64,000 nt of DNA from Streptomyces sp. Je 1-332 (lineage in GTDB: Bacteria > Actinomycetota > Actinomycetes > Streptomycetales > Streptomycetaceae): assembly GCF_040730185.1 (NCBI RefSeq), contig NZ_CP160402.1, positions 7,564,001 to 7,628,000 of the forward strand. Reading direction: 5' to 3'. A program made the translations under genes and the position numbers. Under the pieces are notes generated by a model. It saw only the letters and a list, made by a program, of their open reading frames with translations, was not told where the DNA came from and searched no databases. This document shows, in pieces, positions 33,201 to 44,066 of the stretch (within the stretch, counting starts at the first letter, position 1; each line of letters starts with the position of its first letter).

Positions 33201-33428
33201 ATGAACTACACCCCCCAGGTCGAGACCCTCGAGATTTCCGACGCCGACCTCGACAACGTCTCCGGTGGCCTCGTCGCCGGTGTCGCGGGCAACGTCACCA
33301 GCACCGTTGACTCCATCGCCCCCGTCTCGGGCGTCGTCGGCGGCGTCGTCGGCACCGTCGAGGGCGTGACCGGTCTCAACACCGGCGCCGTCACGGGCCT
33401 GGCCTCCGGCCTGACCGCTGGTCTCTGA
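33201..33428 (+). CDS. Double-glycine leader peptide precursor (bacteriocin-like, Gly/Val-rich core)
   Basis: A 75-residue precursor. Residues 1-23 form a double-glycine leader (LEISDADLDNVSGG), with hydrophobic residues at -4, -7 and -12 and Gly-Gly at -2/-1, the C39-peptidase cleavage signature. The predicted 52-residue core (LVAGVAGNV... to LTAGL) is about half Gly, Val and Ala. It has no Cys, Lys, Arg or aromatic residue, two acidic residues, and small residues every three to four positions. ATG at 33201 has a weak GAAGGG 11 bases upstream; an in-frame ATG at 33180 would add seven residues. It is followed by HlyD and two NHLM-type ABC genes, so it is the probable cargo. Confidence 0.85.
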   Translation: MNYTPQVETLEISDADLDNVSGGLVAGVAGNVTSTVDSIAPVSGVVGGVVGTVEGVTGLNTGAVTGLASGLTAGL

Positions 33429-33456
33429 GCTGAAGCTCACTGAGACGCCATGATTC

Positions 33457-33489
33457 GTGAGCCCCGGAACCATCGGTTCCGGGGCTCAC
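33457..33489 (+). terminator. Strong intercistronic hairpin after the precursor gene
   Basis: A perfect 15-bp stem (left GTGAGCCCCGGAACC, right its complement) with a 3-base loop lies 28 bp after the precursor stop and 32 bp before the HlyD start. There is no U-tract. It may act as a partial terminator or 3' stabiliser, giving more peptide mRNA than transporter mRNA. Confidence 0.8.
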
Positions 33490-33521
33490 GGACGCCCCAG
33501 GCAAAGTAAGGGAAACGTTCC

Positions 33522-34324
33522 GTGCAGTTCCGCCAACAGGCCCTGTCCAAGCTGCAGTCGCCCGAGGAACTCGACCTGCCGGTGCGTTACGCCCGACCCC
33601 AGGGCCTGCTCGTGCTCGCCGTCACCGTCGTCGTCATGGCCGCCGCGAGCGTCTGGGCCGTGACCGGCTCGGTCTCCTCCACGCTCCGCGCACCCGGCAT
33701 CCTCACCCACGGCCAGGGCAGTTACGTCCTGCAGAGCCCCGTCACCGGGCAGGTGACGCGTGTCCTCGCCGAAGAGGGAAAGCGGGTCGCCGCCGGCGCC
33801 CCCGTGCTCAAGGTCCGTACGGACCAGGGCGACAAGGTCGTGCGCTCCATCGCCGCCGGCCGCGTCAGCACACTGGTCGCCCGGATCGGCACCGTCGTCA
33901 CCACCGGCGCGGACGTCGCGACCGTCGAGCGCGTGTCGGGCAGCGACGACCCCCTCCTCGCGATGCTCTACGTCCCGGCCGACAGCGCGGCCACCGTCCC
34001 CGTCGGCGCCTCGGTGGACCTCACGGTCCAGTCCGTGCCCACGCAGGAGTACGGCATGCTGCGCGGCCGTGTGAAGGCGATCGGCCGCACCGCGCAGAGC
34101 GAACAGAAGATCAGCGGCTTCCTCGGCGACAAGGAACTGGCCGGGCAGTTCACCAAGGACGGGCCACCGGTCGGCGTCCTCGTCTCGCTCGAACGCTCGT
34201 CGGCCACCAAGTCCGGCTACGCCTGGTCGAACGCGGGCGGCCCGCCCTTCGCGCTCGACTCCATGACCCTGGCCACCGGCGCCTTCCACCTCGCCGAGCA
34301 GCGCCCGATCGATTGGCTGCTTCC

Positions 34325-34328
<4 letters not shown>
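33522..34328 (+). CDS. HlyD-like adaptor of NHLM-type bacteriocin export
   Basis: A 268-residue membrane-fusion-like protein. After a short cytoplasmic part there is one transmembrane helix (residues about 28-50), then a barrel-sandwich (lipoyl-like) hairpin (SPVTGQVTRVLAEEGKRVAAGAPVLKVRT) and a beta-barrel domain. It lacks the long coiled-coil hairpin of Gram-negative HlyD proteins, as expected where there is no outer membrane. The start is GTG with AAGGGAAAC upstream; the stop overlaps the ABC1 start as GTGA. It should bridge the ABC exporters and the cell wall. Confidence 0.88.
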
Positions 34329-36610
<2,282 letters not shown>

Positions 36611-36611
36611 G

Positions 36612-39470
36612 GTGACCTCGGTTCCAGAGCAGTACTCCTCCTATACGGGTGACTCGGTCGCCGCCGCCTTCGGCGCGCTCGGCACCCCGGCCGACTGCAC
36701 GGGTCTGCGCAGCGTGCACCTCGAAGGCCCGCAGGTCCTCTGGCTCGTCGTGGCCGGGGCCCTCGACCTCTTCGCGGTCGACGCCGTGCAGCAGGGCCAC
36801 TGGCACTTCCTCGGCCGCCTGGAACCGGGCACCCTGCTCCTCGGCCCCGTCGAAGGCCCCCAGCACACCCTCGTCGGACGCCCGCTCCAGGGCTGCGAGC
36901 TGCGCCGCATACCGCTGCGTGAGCTGTACCGCCCCGACTACGGCGACACCTGGGCCTACGAACAGCAGTACCCCAGTCAGTACGACACGCAGGACCAGGC
37001 CCTGAGCCTCCTGGAGCACGCCTTCGCGCTCGGCATCGGACGCAGCCACCGGGTCCTGTTCGAGGCGCCGCTCGACGGCCGCACCATGGCCGACGACGTG
37101 GTGACGGACGACGACATCCTCTGGATGCCGGTGGCGCCGGGCAGCGTGCAGTACGGCTCCGCCTACAGCTCGGAGGCCACCGGCGATCTGCTCGTCGACG
37201 CCGCCATGTGGCAGCGCATGGTCAACCAGCAGTACCGGCTGCTCTCCACGCTCGACCGCTGGATCGAACGCCTGGAGCGGGCCCACGAGGACCGCACCGC
37301 CGCCGGCATCAAGGCGGGCGAGACGGTCCGCGAGCAGGCCGACAGGACCCTCATCGCCTCCATCGGCCGCTCCGGCAGGGGCGGCGCGCGCCGCACCGAG
37401 TCGCGCGGCGGTGACGACGCGACGTACGCGGCCTGCCGTCTGGTCGCCGACGCGGCGGGCATCACACTGTCCGGCCTTGCGGACGGCGGCGCCGTCAGCG
37501 ACCGGATCGACCCGGTGGAACAGATCGCGGTGGCCTCGCGCGTCCGCACCCGCGCCGTGCGGCTCGACGGGCGCTGGTGGCGCGAGAACACCGGCCCCCT
37601 CGTGGGACACCGCGCGGCGAGCGGGGCGCCGGTCGCGCTGCTGTGGCGGCGCGGCGGCTACGAGTCCGTGCACCCCACCTCCGGGCGGCGCACGCGCGTC
37701 GACAAGACCAACGCGGAGGAGTTCGAACCACAGGCGGTCATGTTCTACCGCCCGCTGCCGGAGCGGTCGTTGACGCCGTGGCGGCTGTTCCGCTTCAGCC
37801 TGCGGGGCACCGGCGGTGACGTACGCAATCTGGCGATCGCCGGTCTGGTGACGGTCGCGATCGGGGCGCTGGTGCCGATCGCGACGGGGCAGGTGCTCGG
37901 CGTGTTCGTCCCGAACGGCGAGAAGAGCCTCATCGTCCAGGTGTCCCTGGCGGTGATGATCACGAGCATCGTCTCCGCGGCCTTCATGCTCCTCCAGAAC
38001 CTCACCATCCTCCGGATGGAGGGCCGTATGGAGAGCACCCTCCAACCAGCGGTCTGGGACCGCCTGTTGAACCTCCCCACCCGCTTCTTCGCCTCGCGCT
38101 CGACGGGTGAGCTGGCGAGCGCCGCGATGGGTGTCAGCGCGATCCGCCGCGTGCTTTCGGGCATCGGCCCGGTCGCGCTGCAGGCGGGCACGATCGGCGC
38201 GATGAACCTGGTCCTGCTGCTGCTCTACAGCGTCCCGCTGGCGCTTGCCGCCCTGGGGATGCTGGTGGTGATCGCGGCGGTGTTCCTGACCCTGGGCCTG
38301 TGGGAACTGCGCTGGCAGCGCCGCCTGGTCGAGCTCTCCAACAAGCTCAACAACCAGGCGTTCCAGACGCTGCGCGGCCTGCCCAAACTCCGCGTCGCCG
38401 GGGCGGAGAGCTTCGCGTACGCGGCGTGGGCGGGGGAGTTCGCACGCAGCCGGGAGCTGCAACAACGCGCGGGCCGCATCAAGAACGTCACGACGGTCCT
38501 CAACTCGGTCTACCTCCCCCTCTGCACGCTCATCATGTTCATCCTCCTCGCGGGCCCGGCCCGCGGCAGCCTCACGGCGGGGGAGTTCCTCACCTTCAGC
38601 ACGGCGGTGACGATGCTCCTGACGTCCGTCACGCAGCTGACCGGCGCGCTGATCTCGGCGGCCGCCGTCCTTCCGATGTTCGAGCAGATCAAGCCGGTGC
38701 TCGACGCAGCCCCGGAGGTAAAGGGAGCGAGCACGCAGCCGGGCGAGCTGCAGGGCGAGATCGAGGCCCGCGGGGTGTCCTTCCGCTACACGGACGACGG
38801 TCCGCTGGTCCTGGACGACGTGACCCTGTCCATCCACCCCGGCGAGTTCGTCGCGGTCGTCGGCCCCAGCGGCTGCGGCAAGTCGACGCTGCTCCGCCTC
38901 CTCATCGGCTTCGACAAGCCCGTCGCGGGCAGCGTCCTCTACGACGGCCAGGACCTCTCCGCCCTCGACCAGGCGGCCGTCCGCCGTCAGTGCGGCGTCG
39001 TCCTGCAGAACGCGCAGCCGCTCACGGGATCGATCCTGGACTGCATCTGCGGCGCCGAGACGTTCACGCAGGAGGAGGCCTGGGAGGCCGCGGAGATGGC
39101 TGGCCTCGCCGAGGACATCAAGCGCATGCCGATGGGCCTGCACACGATGATCTCCGGCGGCGGAGCGGTCTCCGGAGGCCAGCGCCAGCGCCTGATGATC
39201 GCCCAGGCCCTGATCCGCCGCCCCCGCGTCCTGTTCTTCGACGAGGCGACCAGCGCCCTGGACAACGAGACGCAACGCACGGTCATCGACAGCACCCGGG
39301 CCCTGAACGCCACCCGCGTCGTCATCGCCCACCGCCTCTCGACGGTCATGGACGCGGACCGCGTCATCGTCATGTCGGACGGACGAATCGTCCAACAGGG
39401 GCCGCCCGCACACTTGTTGGCGGACACTGGCGGGCGGCTGCATGAGTTGGTGCGGCGGCAGATGCAGTGA
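36612..39470 (+). CDS. Second ABC exporter with large N-terminal domain (NHLM ABC2 type)
   Basis: A 952-residue ABC protein of the NHLM ABC2 pattern. The first 400 or so residues are soluble and start with a cyclic-nucleotide-binding-like fold (GLRSVHLEGPQVLWLVVAGALDLFAV). About six transmembrane helices (410-700) follow. The ATPase has GPSGCGKST, VSGGQRQRLMIAQAL, VLFFDEATSALD and an AHRLST loop. There is no C39 domain. The family always accompanies the peptidase-bearing ABC1 protein and may form a heterodimer with it. One base separates it from ABC1. Confidence 0.93.
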   Translation: MTSVPEQYSSYTGDSVAAAFGALGTPADCTGLRSVHLEGPQVLWLVVAGALDLFAVDAVQQGHWHFLGRLEPGTLLLGPVEGPQHTLVGRPLQGCELRRIPLRELYRPDYGDTWAYEQQYPSQYDTQDQALSLLEHAFALGIGRSHRVLFEAPLDGRTMADDVVTDDDILWMPVAPGSVQYGSAYSSEATGDLLVDAAMWQRMVNQQYRLLSTLDRWIERLERAHEDRTAAGIKAGETVREQADRTLIASIGRSGRGGARRTESRGGDDATYAACRLVADAAGITLSGLADGGAVSDRIDPVEQIAVASRVRTRAVRLDGRWWRENTGPLVGHRAASGAPVALLWRRGGYESVHPTSGRRTRVDKTNAEEFEPQAVMFYRPLPERSLTPWRLFRFSLRGTGGDVRNLAIAGLVTVAIGALVPIATGQVLGVFVPNGEKSLIVQVSLAVMITSIVSAAFMLLQNLTILRMEGRMESTLQPAVWDRLLNLPTRFFASRSTGELASAAMGVSAIRRVLSGIGPVALQAGTIGAMNLVLLLLYSVPLALAALGMLVVIAAVFLTLGLWELRWQRRLVELSNKLNNQAFQTLRGLPKLRVAGAESFAYAAWAGEFARSRELQQRAGRIKNVTTVLNSVYLPLCTLIMFILLAGPARGSLTAGEFLTFSTAVTMLLTSVTQLTGALISAAAVLPMFEQIKPVLDAAPEVKGASTQPGELQGEIEARGVSFRYTDDGPLVLDDVTLSIHPGEFVAVVGPSGCGKSTLLRLLIGFDKPVAGSVLYDGQDLSALDQAAVRRQCGVVLQNAQPLTGSILDCICGAETFTQEEAWEAAEMAGLAEDIKRMPMGLHTMISGGGAVSGGQRQRLMIAQALIRRPRVLFFDEATSALDNETQRTVIDSTRALNATRVVIAHRLSTVMDADRVIVMSDGRIVQQGPPAHLLADTGGRLHELVRRQMQ

Positions 39471-39493
39471 GACGCGCGGGACGCGCGCCGTCC

Positions 39494-40675
39494 TCAGTCG
39501 CCGGGGCCCGCCGCGTACCGCCAGAAGTCCCGCATCAGTTCGGGGAAGCTGGGCCCGCCCATCTGCAACTGGCTGAACATGATCGTGACCGCGCCGGTGG
39601 ACGGTGTGATGTGCGCCGTCGTGCCCGTGCCGCCCACCCAGCCGTAGCGTCCCGGCACGGTCCAGGGCTCGACGGCCTCGACGTCCACCGAGCCGCCGAA
39701 GCCCCAGCCCATGCCTTCGAGGAACAGACCGGCGGACTTCCGCTCGGGTTCGGTGAGTTGATTGGTCGTCATCCGCCGCACGGAGTCCGGTGTGAGAAGC
39801 CGGCGTCCACCCGCCGCGCCCTCGGCGAGCAGCATCCGTCCGAAGGCCAGCCAGTCGTCGACCGTCGACACGAGACCGCCGGCGCCGGAGGGGAACGGAG
39901 GCAGCGTGCTCCACTGACCGTCGGGTGTGTCGAGCAGTTCGAGGCCGCTGCCGGGATCGCGCTCGGGTCCGGCCTCCGGACCGGCCGCGTAGTAGCTGGT
40001 GAACCGGTCGAGTTTGCCCGGCGGCACCGAGAACGCGGTGTCGGTCATCCCCAGCGGCTCGAACAGCCGCTCAGCGAGGAACTCGGGCAGCGGCGCCCCC
40101 GTGACCCGGGAGATCAGTACGCCCTGGAGGTCGGAACTGAGGTTGTACAGCCAGCCGTCGCCGGGCTGGTGCAGGAGCGGGATCCGGGACAGCGCCGCCA
40201 TCCACGCGTCCGGCGCGGGAACGGCCTGCGGCTGCGGCGGCCCCTGCTTCAGCTCGCTGAAGAGCGGTGCGAGCGCGGGCAGTGAGAAGTCGGACGGGAA
40301 GCCGTATCCGGTACGGGATGCGAGCAGATGGAAGACGGTGATGGGCCGGACCGCCGGGACGACGTCGTCCACCGGCGAGGTCGGTGTGCGGACGACGCTC
40401 GGCGAGGCCAGCTCCGGGAGCCACTCGCCGACCGGGTCGTCCAGCGCGATGCGGCCCTCCTCGACCAGCATCATGACGGCCGCGGCGACGATGGGTTTGG
40501 TCAGCGACGCGATACGGAAGATCGAGTCCCTAGCCATCGGGGCGGTGCCCTCGACGTCGACGGACCCGACGGCCGCGACCTCCTCGGTCCCGTCACCGCG
40601 GGCCACCAGGCCCACCGCTCCCGCCACGGAGCTGTTGCTGATGTGCGTCTCCAGAGTTTTTCGCAGATCGGCCAT
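39494..40675 (-). CDS. Beta-lactamase-family serine hydrolase (class C/EstB-like)
   Basis: A 393-residue serine hydrolase of the beta-lactamase/penicillin-binding fold. The nucleophile motif is SLTK near residue 57 and the YxN motif is YNLS near 177. The third motif is probably the GGTG near the C terminus. No signal peptide, so an intracellular esterase or peptidase is likelier than a true beta-lactamase. It is convergent with the ABC2 gene (24 bp) and not obviously part of the peptide system. Confidence 0.88.
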   Translation of the reverse strand: MADLRKTLETHISNSSVAGAVGLVARGDGTEEVAAVGSVDVEGTAPMARDSIFRIASLTKPIVAAAVMMLVEEGRIALDDPVGEWLPELASPSVVRTPTSPVDDVVPAVRPITVFHLLASRTGYGFPSDFSLPALAPLFSELKQGPPQPQAVPAPDAWMAALSRIPLLHQPGDGWLYNLSSDLQGVLISRVTGAPLPEFLAERLFEPLGMTDTAFSVPPGKLDRFTSYYAAGPEAGPERDPGSGLELLDTPDGQWSTLPPFPSGAGGLVSTVDDWLAFGRMLLAEGAAGGRRLLTPDSVRRMTTNQLTEPERKSAGLFLEGMGWGFGGSVDVEAVEPWTVPGRYGWVGGTGTTAHITPSTGAVTIMFSQLQMGGPSFPELMRDFWRYAAGPGD

Positions 40676-40710
40676 GTGTCCACCATCTCAGGCCGGACCC
40701 GATCCGCGGA

Positions 40711-40767
40711 GTCCATCACGCGGGAGGCGCCTGCGGAGGCGTCCATCACGCGGGAGGCGCCTGCGGA
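40711..40767. repeat. Tandem duplication, 30-bp period
   Basis: A 27-bp sequence beginning GTCCATCACGCGGGAGGCGC occurs at 40711-40737 and again, unchanged, at 40741-40767, upstream of the serine hydrolase gene. It looks like a recent duplication. Confidence 0.85.
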
Positions 40768-40782
40768 AGGCGCGTAACGAAA

Positions 40783-40835
40783 ACCCGGTCTGCCGGGCCT
40801 TCGGCGTGATGAGGCCGCGGCCCGGCAGACCGGGT
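40783..40835. terminator. Terminator hairpin downstream of the AA10 gene
   Basis: 17-bp perfectly complementary arms, ACCCGGTCTGCCGGGCC (40783-40799) and its complement (40819-40835), with a 19-base loop. Located 36 bp past the stop of the minus-strand AA10 gene. Confidence 0.85.
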
Positions 40836-40870
40836 GGGGTGGTGTGGGGGAACCACCCGCCAGGGGGGTC

Positions 40871-41386
40871 TCAGCCCCCGATGTTCACATCGATACAGGC
40901 GTAGAAGGCGTTGGCGGTGTCGGCGATGTTCCACACCGCGAGCACCTTCTGCTTGCCGCTCAGCCCGCCGAAGTCGACGTTGTGCGTGACGGTCTCGCCC
41001 GGCTGGGCGCCTCCGTCGTCGACCTCGGCGATCTTGTTGCCACCGACGAAGTACTGCCAGGTGCTGGTGCTGTGACGTGCCGTCAGCTTCCAGCTGAACT
41101 CGTGAGACGAGCCGACGTCGGTGACCTTCCAGCCCTTGCTGTCGTCGTCGAGATCGGCGAACCGTGCGTTGCCGCCGCTGCACGTCGTCTGCCCCTTGGG
41201 GCCTTCGACGCTCTGCGGTTCATTGGTGATCTCTCCGCAGGACACGGTGCCGGCCGCGCACTGTGCCTGACGGCTCGGGGGCGAGTTGACGTAGCCGTGC
41301 GCGCTGGCCGGGGTGACGGAGGCCAGGACGAGCACGGGCGCGAATGCCGCGCCCAGAGCGGCTGCCAGCTTCTGCTTCTTGTTCAT
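40871..41386 (-). CDS. Secreted AA10 lytic polysaccharide monooxygenase
   Basis: A 171-residue copper enzyme. The signal peptide (residues 1-29) ends ASA, so the mature protein starts with the copper-binding His in HGYVNSPPSR. The second His is in GSSHEFSW(K). The single-domain AA10 fold ends FYACIDVNIGG. Such proteins oxidatively cut crystalline chitin or cellulose. A DasR-like site about 65 bp upstream points to chitin use. The ATG has AGAGGGAA upstream; an earlier in-frame start is unlikely. Confidence 0.94.
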   Translation of the reverse strand: MNKKQKLAAALGAAFAPVLVLASVTPASAHGYVNSPPSRQAQCAAGTVSCGEITNEPQSVEGPKGQTTCSGGNARFADLDDDSKGWKVTDVGSSHEFSWKLTARHSTSTWQYFVGGNKIAEVDDGGAQPGETVTHNVDFGGLSGKQKVLAVWNIADTANAFYACIDVNIGG

Positions 41387-41449
41387 CTCTGTTCCCTCTG
41401 AGTGGGGGGAGGAGGGGCGAGAGACAACCGGGCGCCTCGGTCGACTCAT

Positions 41450-41461
41450 TGGCCTAGACCA
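41450..41461. promoter_or_regulatory. DasR-responsive element (dre) candidate
   Basis: TGGCCTAGACCA differs at one position from the palindromic core TGGTCTAGACCA bound by DasR, the GlcNAc-responsive regulator of chitin genes in Streptomyces. It lies upstream of the AA10 gene. Confidence 0.7.
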
Positions 41462-41526
41462 TACTGGTTGTCAGGGCTCAGTCAACCCTTCAAGTACTTC
41501 CAGTGGTACGGAAGTTGTGACGGAGG

Positions 41527-41874
41527 CTATGCGGCGAAGCCCAGAGCCAGGGCGCCGACCACCGGAGCCGCGTACATCAGGGGGAAGGGGATGTGCGCGT
41601 ACCAGCGGGCCCGGACCACGGTGACGACGGCGCCGGCGAAGTACAGCGCCAGGCCGACTCCGGCCGCGACGCCGACGGGCGGCACGAGCAGCCCGACCAG
41701 CAGGCCCGCGGCCCCCGCGGCCTTGGCCGCGCCGAGCCAGGGCAGCCACGTGAAGGGGACGCCGTAGTCGGCCATGGGCTCCACGACCCACTTGGCGCGG
41801 AGGAAGACCGAGACGGCCGAGAAACCCACCATGACGGCGGCAAGGACGGTGACGACAACGAAGGCGGTGGACAT
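41527..41874 (-). CDS. DoxX-family membrane protein
   Basis: A 115-residue protein of four transmembrane helices in the DoxX/DoxX-like family (FVVVTVLAAVMVGFSAVSVFL at the N terminus, then WLGAAKAAGAAGLLVGLL). Family members are linked to redox or thiol stress, but the reaction is not settled. ATG at 41874 has GGGAG eight bases upstream. It is divergent, across a 275-bp gap, from a quinone-oxidoreductase-like gene. Confidence 0.85.
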   Translation of the reverse strand: MSTAFVVVTVLAAVMVGFSAVSVFLRAKWVVEPMADYGVPFTWLPWLGAAKAAGAAGLLVGLLVPPVGVAAGVGLALYFAGAVVTVVRARWYAHIPFPLMYAAPVVGALALGFAA

Positions 41875-42149
41875 CAGAAGTGCTCCCATCGGGCGGGTGG
41901 CCAACCGGACTTGCTCCGGCGGGTCGGGCGTCTTGAGTGCTTCACTGCTCTGACGGGCCGCGAGGCGGGAATGTGACCGATGGGCGCCGCGTCTTGTGTG
42001 ACCTGGGGCACATATGACTGAGGGCGTCGTCCGGCAAGACGTTGGGACATGTAGGCGAGACAGAAGGCCATTCTGCGGCTCATTCGATCTCCCTAGGGTT
42101 GAGACATCAACCGGACGAACCACGGCCGGACGAACCCAGGAGAGTCACC

Positions 42150-43073
42150 GTGCGCGCAGTGATCCAGAAGTCCTTCGGCGGTCCCGAGGTCCTCGAGGTC
42201 GTGGAGGCCGAACGCCCCAAGCCGCTGGCCGGCGAGGTCCTCGTCAAGGTCCACGCCAGCGCCGTCAACCCGGCCGACGCAGCCGTCAGGTCCGGCGCCT
42301 TCCCGCTGCTCGGCGAACCGCCGTTCGGAGTCGGCTGGGACATCTCCGGCGTCGTCGAAGAAGCGGGCCTCGGCGCCACCTTCGCGGTGGGCGACGAGGT
42401 CTACGGAATGCCGCTCTTCCCCCGGGCCGCCACCGGATACGCCGAGTACGTCACCGCCCCGTCCCGCCAGCTGGCCCGCAAGCCCGCCTCGCTCGACCAC
42501 GTGCAGGCCGCGGCCGTCCCGCTCGCGGCGCTCACCGCCTGGCAGGGCCTGGTGCGGGCGGCGGACATCCAGGAGGGCGACCGGGTACTGATCCAGCGGG
42601 CGGCCGGTGGCGTCGGCCACTTCGCCGTGCAGATCGCCAAGACGCGGGGCGCCCACGTGATCGCCATAGCGAGCGCGGGCCGACACGAGTTCGTACGCGG
42701 CCTCGGCGCCGACGAGATCATCGACTACCGGACCACCGACTTCACCGAGGCCGTCAAGGACGTGGACGTGTTCCTCGACTCCACGGCCCAGGGTGATCTG
42801 TCGCTCGGCGTGGTGCGCCCCGGCGGCGTACTCGTCAGCATCCTGGAACACGGCGACCGGGAGCTCGCCACACGGGTCGAGGCTGCCGGACGGCGCTTCG
42901 CCGGTGTCCTGGTCGAACCGGACTCCGAGGGGCTCGAAGCGCTCGCCGAGCTGGTCGACGCGGGCCGGATCCGTCCCCACGTCGAGGCGACGTTCCCGCT
43001 GGCGGAGGCAGGCAAGGCACACGAGCTGATCGCCGCGGGACACGTACAGGGCAAGATTGTCCTGACGGTCTGA
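42150..43073 (+). CDS. Zinc-free MDR-family NADPH:quinone oxidoreductase
   Basis: A 307-residue medium-chain dehydrogenase/reductase. The GroES-like domain starts RAVIQKSFGGPEVLEVVE, and the NADPH site is RAAGGVGHFAVQIAK near residue 150. The zinc ligands of alcohol dehydrogenases are absent, as in quinone/enone reductases. The GTG start has AGGAGAG five bases upstream. It is followed 51 bp later by an AraC regulator on the same strand. Confidence 0.9.
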   Translation: MRAVIQKSFGGPEVLEVVEAERPKPLAGEVLVKVHASAVNPADAAVRSGAFPLLGEPPFGVGWDISGVVEEAGLGATFAVGDEVYGMPLFPRAATGYAEYVTAPSRQLARKPASLDHVQAAAVPLAALTAWQGLVRAADIQEGDRVLIQRAAGGVGHFAVQIAKTRGAHVIAIASAGRHEFVRGLGADEIIDYRTTDFTEAVKDVDVFLDSTAQGDLSLGVVRPGGVLVSILEHGDRELATRVEAAGRRFAGVLVEPDSEGLEALAELVDAGRIRPHVEATFPLAEAGKAHELIAAGHVQGKIVLTV

Positions 43074-43124
43074 ACAGGCCGCCCGCACGACGGGCGGCAG
43101 GCGGCACCAGGAAGGCGGGTCCGG

Positions 43125-44066
43125 ATGGACATCCTCACCGAGGCGCTCGCCTCGATGCGCACCGGGCACCCGGCGTCCGTTCGCACCAACGGCCGCGCCC
43201 CGTGGGGCCTGCGGCTGCCGCCCGTCGAGGGCGCGGGATTCCATGTGGTGCTGCACGGGACCTGCTGGCTGGTCCCCCTGCCCGGCGTGCCGCCGCACCT
43301 GGAGCCGATTCCACTGAACCCCGGTGACGTGATCTTCCTGCACGGCGGGCGGAGCCACATCCTCGCCGACCATCCCTCCACCCCTGCCGAGGACTGCAGT
43401 ACCGAGCAGTTCCAGGGGAGTTCACCGATCGGCTCGATCACCCTCGGCGGCGAGGGCGCCGAGACCAGCCTGCTGTGCGGCAGCTACCACCTGGACCAGG
43501 GGAGACCGCACCCCTTGATGCGCCAGCTCCCCGAGGTGATCCATCTGCCGACGCGGCACGGCCGCCACCCGGAGCTGAGCGCCGCCGTCCAACTCCTCGG
43601 CTCCGAGCTGGAGAACCCGCGGATCGGCTCCGACGGCATCGTGCCCACCCTGATCGATTCGCTGCTCCTCTACATTCTGAGGGCCTGGCTCGACGATCAG
43701 CCCCCGGGCGCCGCGCACGGCTGGGCCGCGGCCCTGGGCGACGCGGCGGTCGCGCCCGCCCTGACGGCCATGCACGACGATCCCGCGGCCTCGTGGACGG
43801 TCGAGTCCCTCGCGGCACGCGCAGGTCTGTCCCGTGCCGCCTTCGCCCGGCGGTTCGCCGCGCTGGTCGGCGAGCCGCCGATGGCCTATCTGACCCGCTG
43901 GCGCATGACGACCGCGGCCCGCATGCTGCGGGAGTCCGACGCGCCCCTGACGACGGTCGCCGCCCACACCGGATACGGCTCGGAGTTCGCCTTCGCCAAG
44001 GCCTTCAAACGTGAGTACGGCCTGGCGCCGGGGGCCTACCGGCGCCAGAGCAGGGCGGCGGCCTAG
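43125..44066 (+). CDS. AraC-family regulator (cupin_6 type)
   Basis: A 313-residue AraC regulator. An N-terminal AraC-binding cupin (GFHVVLHGTCWLVP... LNPGDVIFLHGG) is followed by the two C-terminal HTH motifs (WTVESLAARAGLSRAAFARRFAALVGEPPMAYLTRWRM). Proteins of this class usually control nearby redox or efflux genes. It is probably co-transcribed with the quinone oxidoreductase and may also control the convergent AhpD-like gene, whose stop codon shares the same CTAG. Confidence 0.9.
   Translation: MDILTEALASMRTGHPASVRTNGRAPWGLRLPPVEGAGFHVVLHGTCWLVPLPGVPPHLEPIPLNPGDVIFLHGGRSHILADHPSTPAEDCSTEQFQGSSPIGSITLGGEGAETSLLCGSYHLDQGRPHPLMRQLPEVIHLPTRHGRHPELSAAVQLLGSELENPRIGSDGIVPTLIDSLLLYILRAWLDDQPPGAAHGWAAALGDAAVAPALTAMHDDPAASWTVESLAARAGLSRAAFARRFAALVGEPPMAYLTRWRMTTAARMLRESDAPLTTVAAHTGYGSEFAFAKAFKREYGLAPGAYRRQSRAAA

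Noticed and set aside
33023..33310. Plus-strand frame overlapping the start of the precursor gene, with three Cys
   Set aside because: Overlaps the well-supported leader peptide in another frame and becomes Arg-rich noise inside it.
39494..40675. Serine hydrolase as immunity or processing protein of the peptide locus
   Set aside because: It is on the opposite strand with its own upstream region and belongs to a general beta-lactamase-fold esterase family; nothing links it to the peptide.
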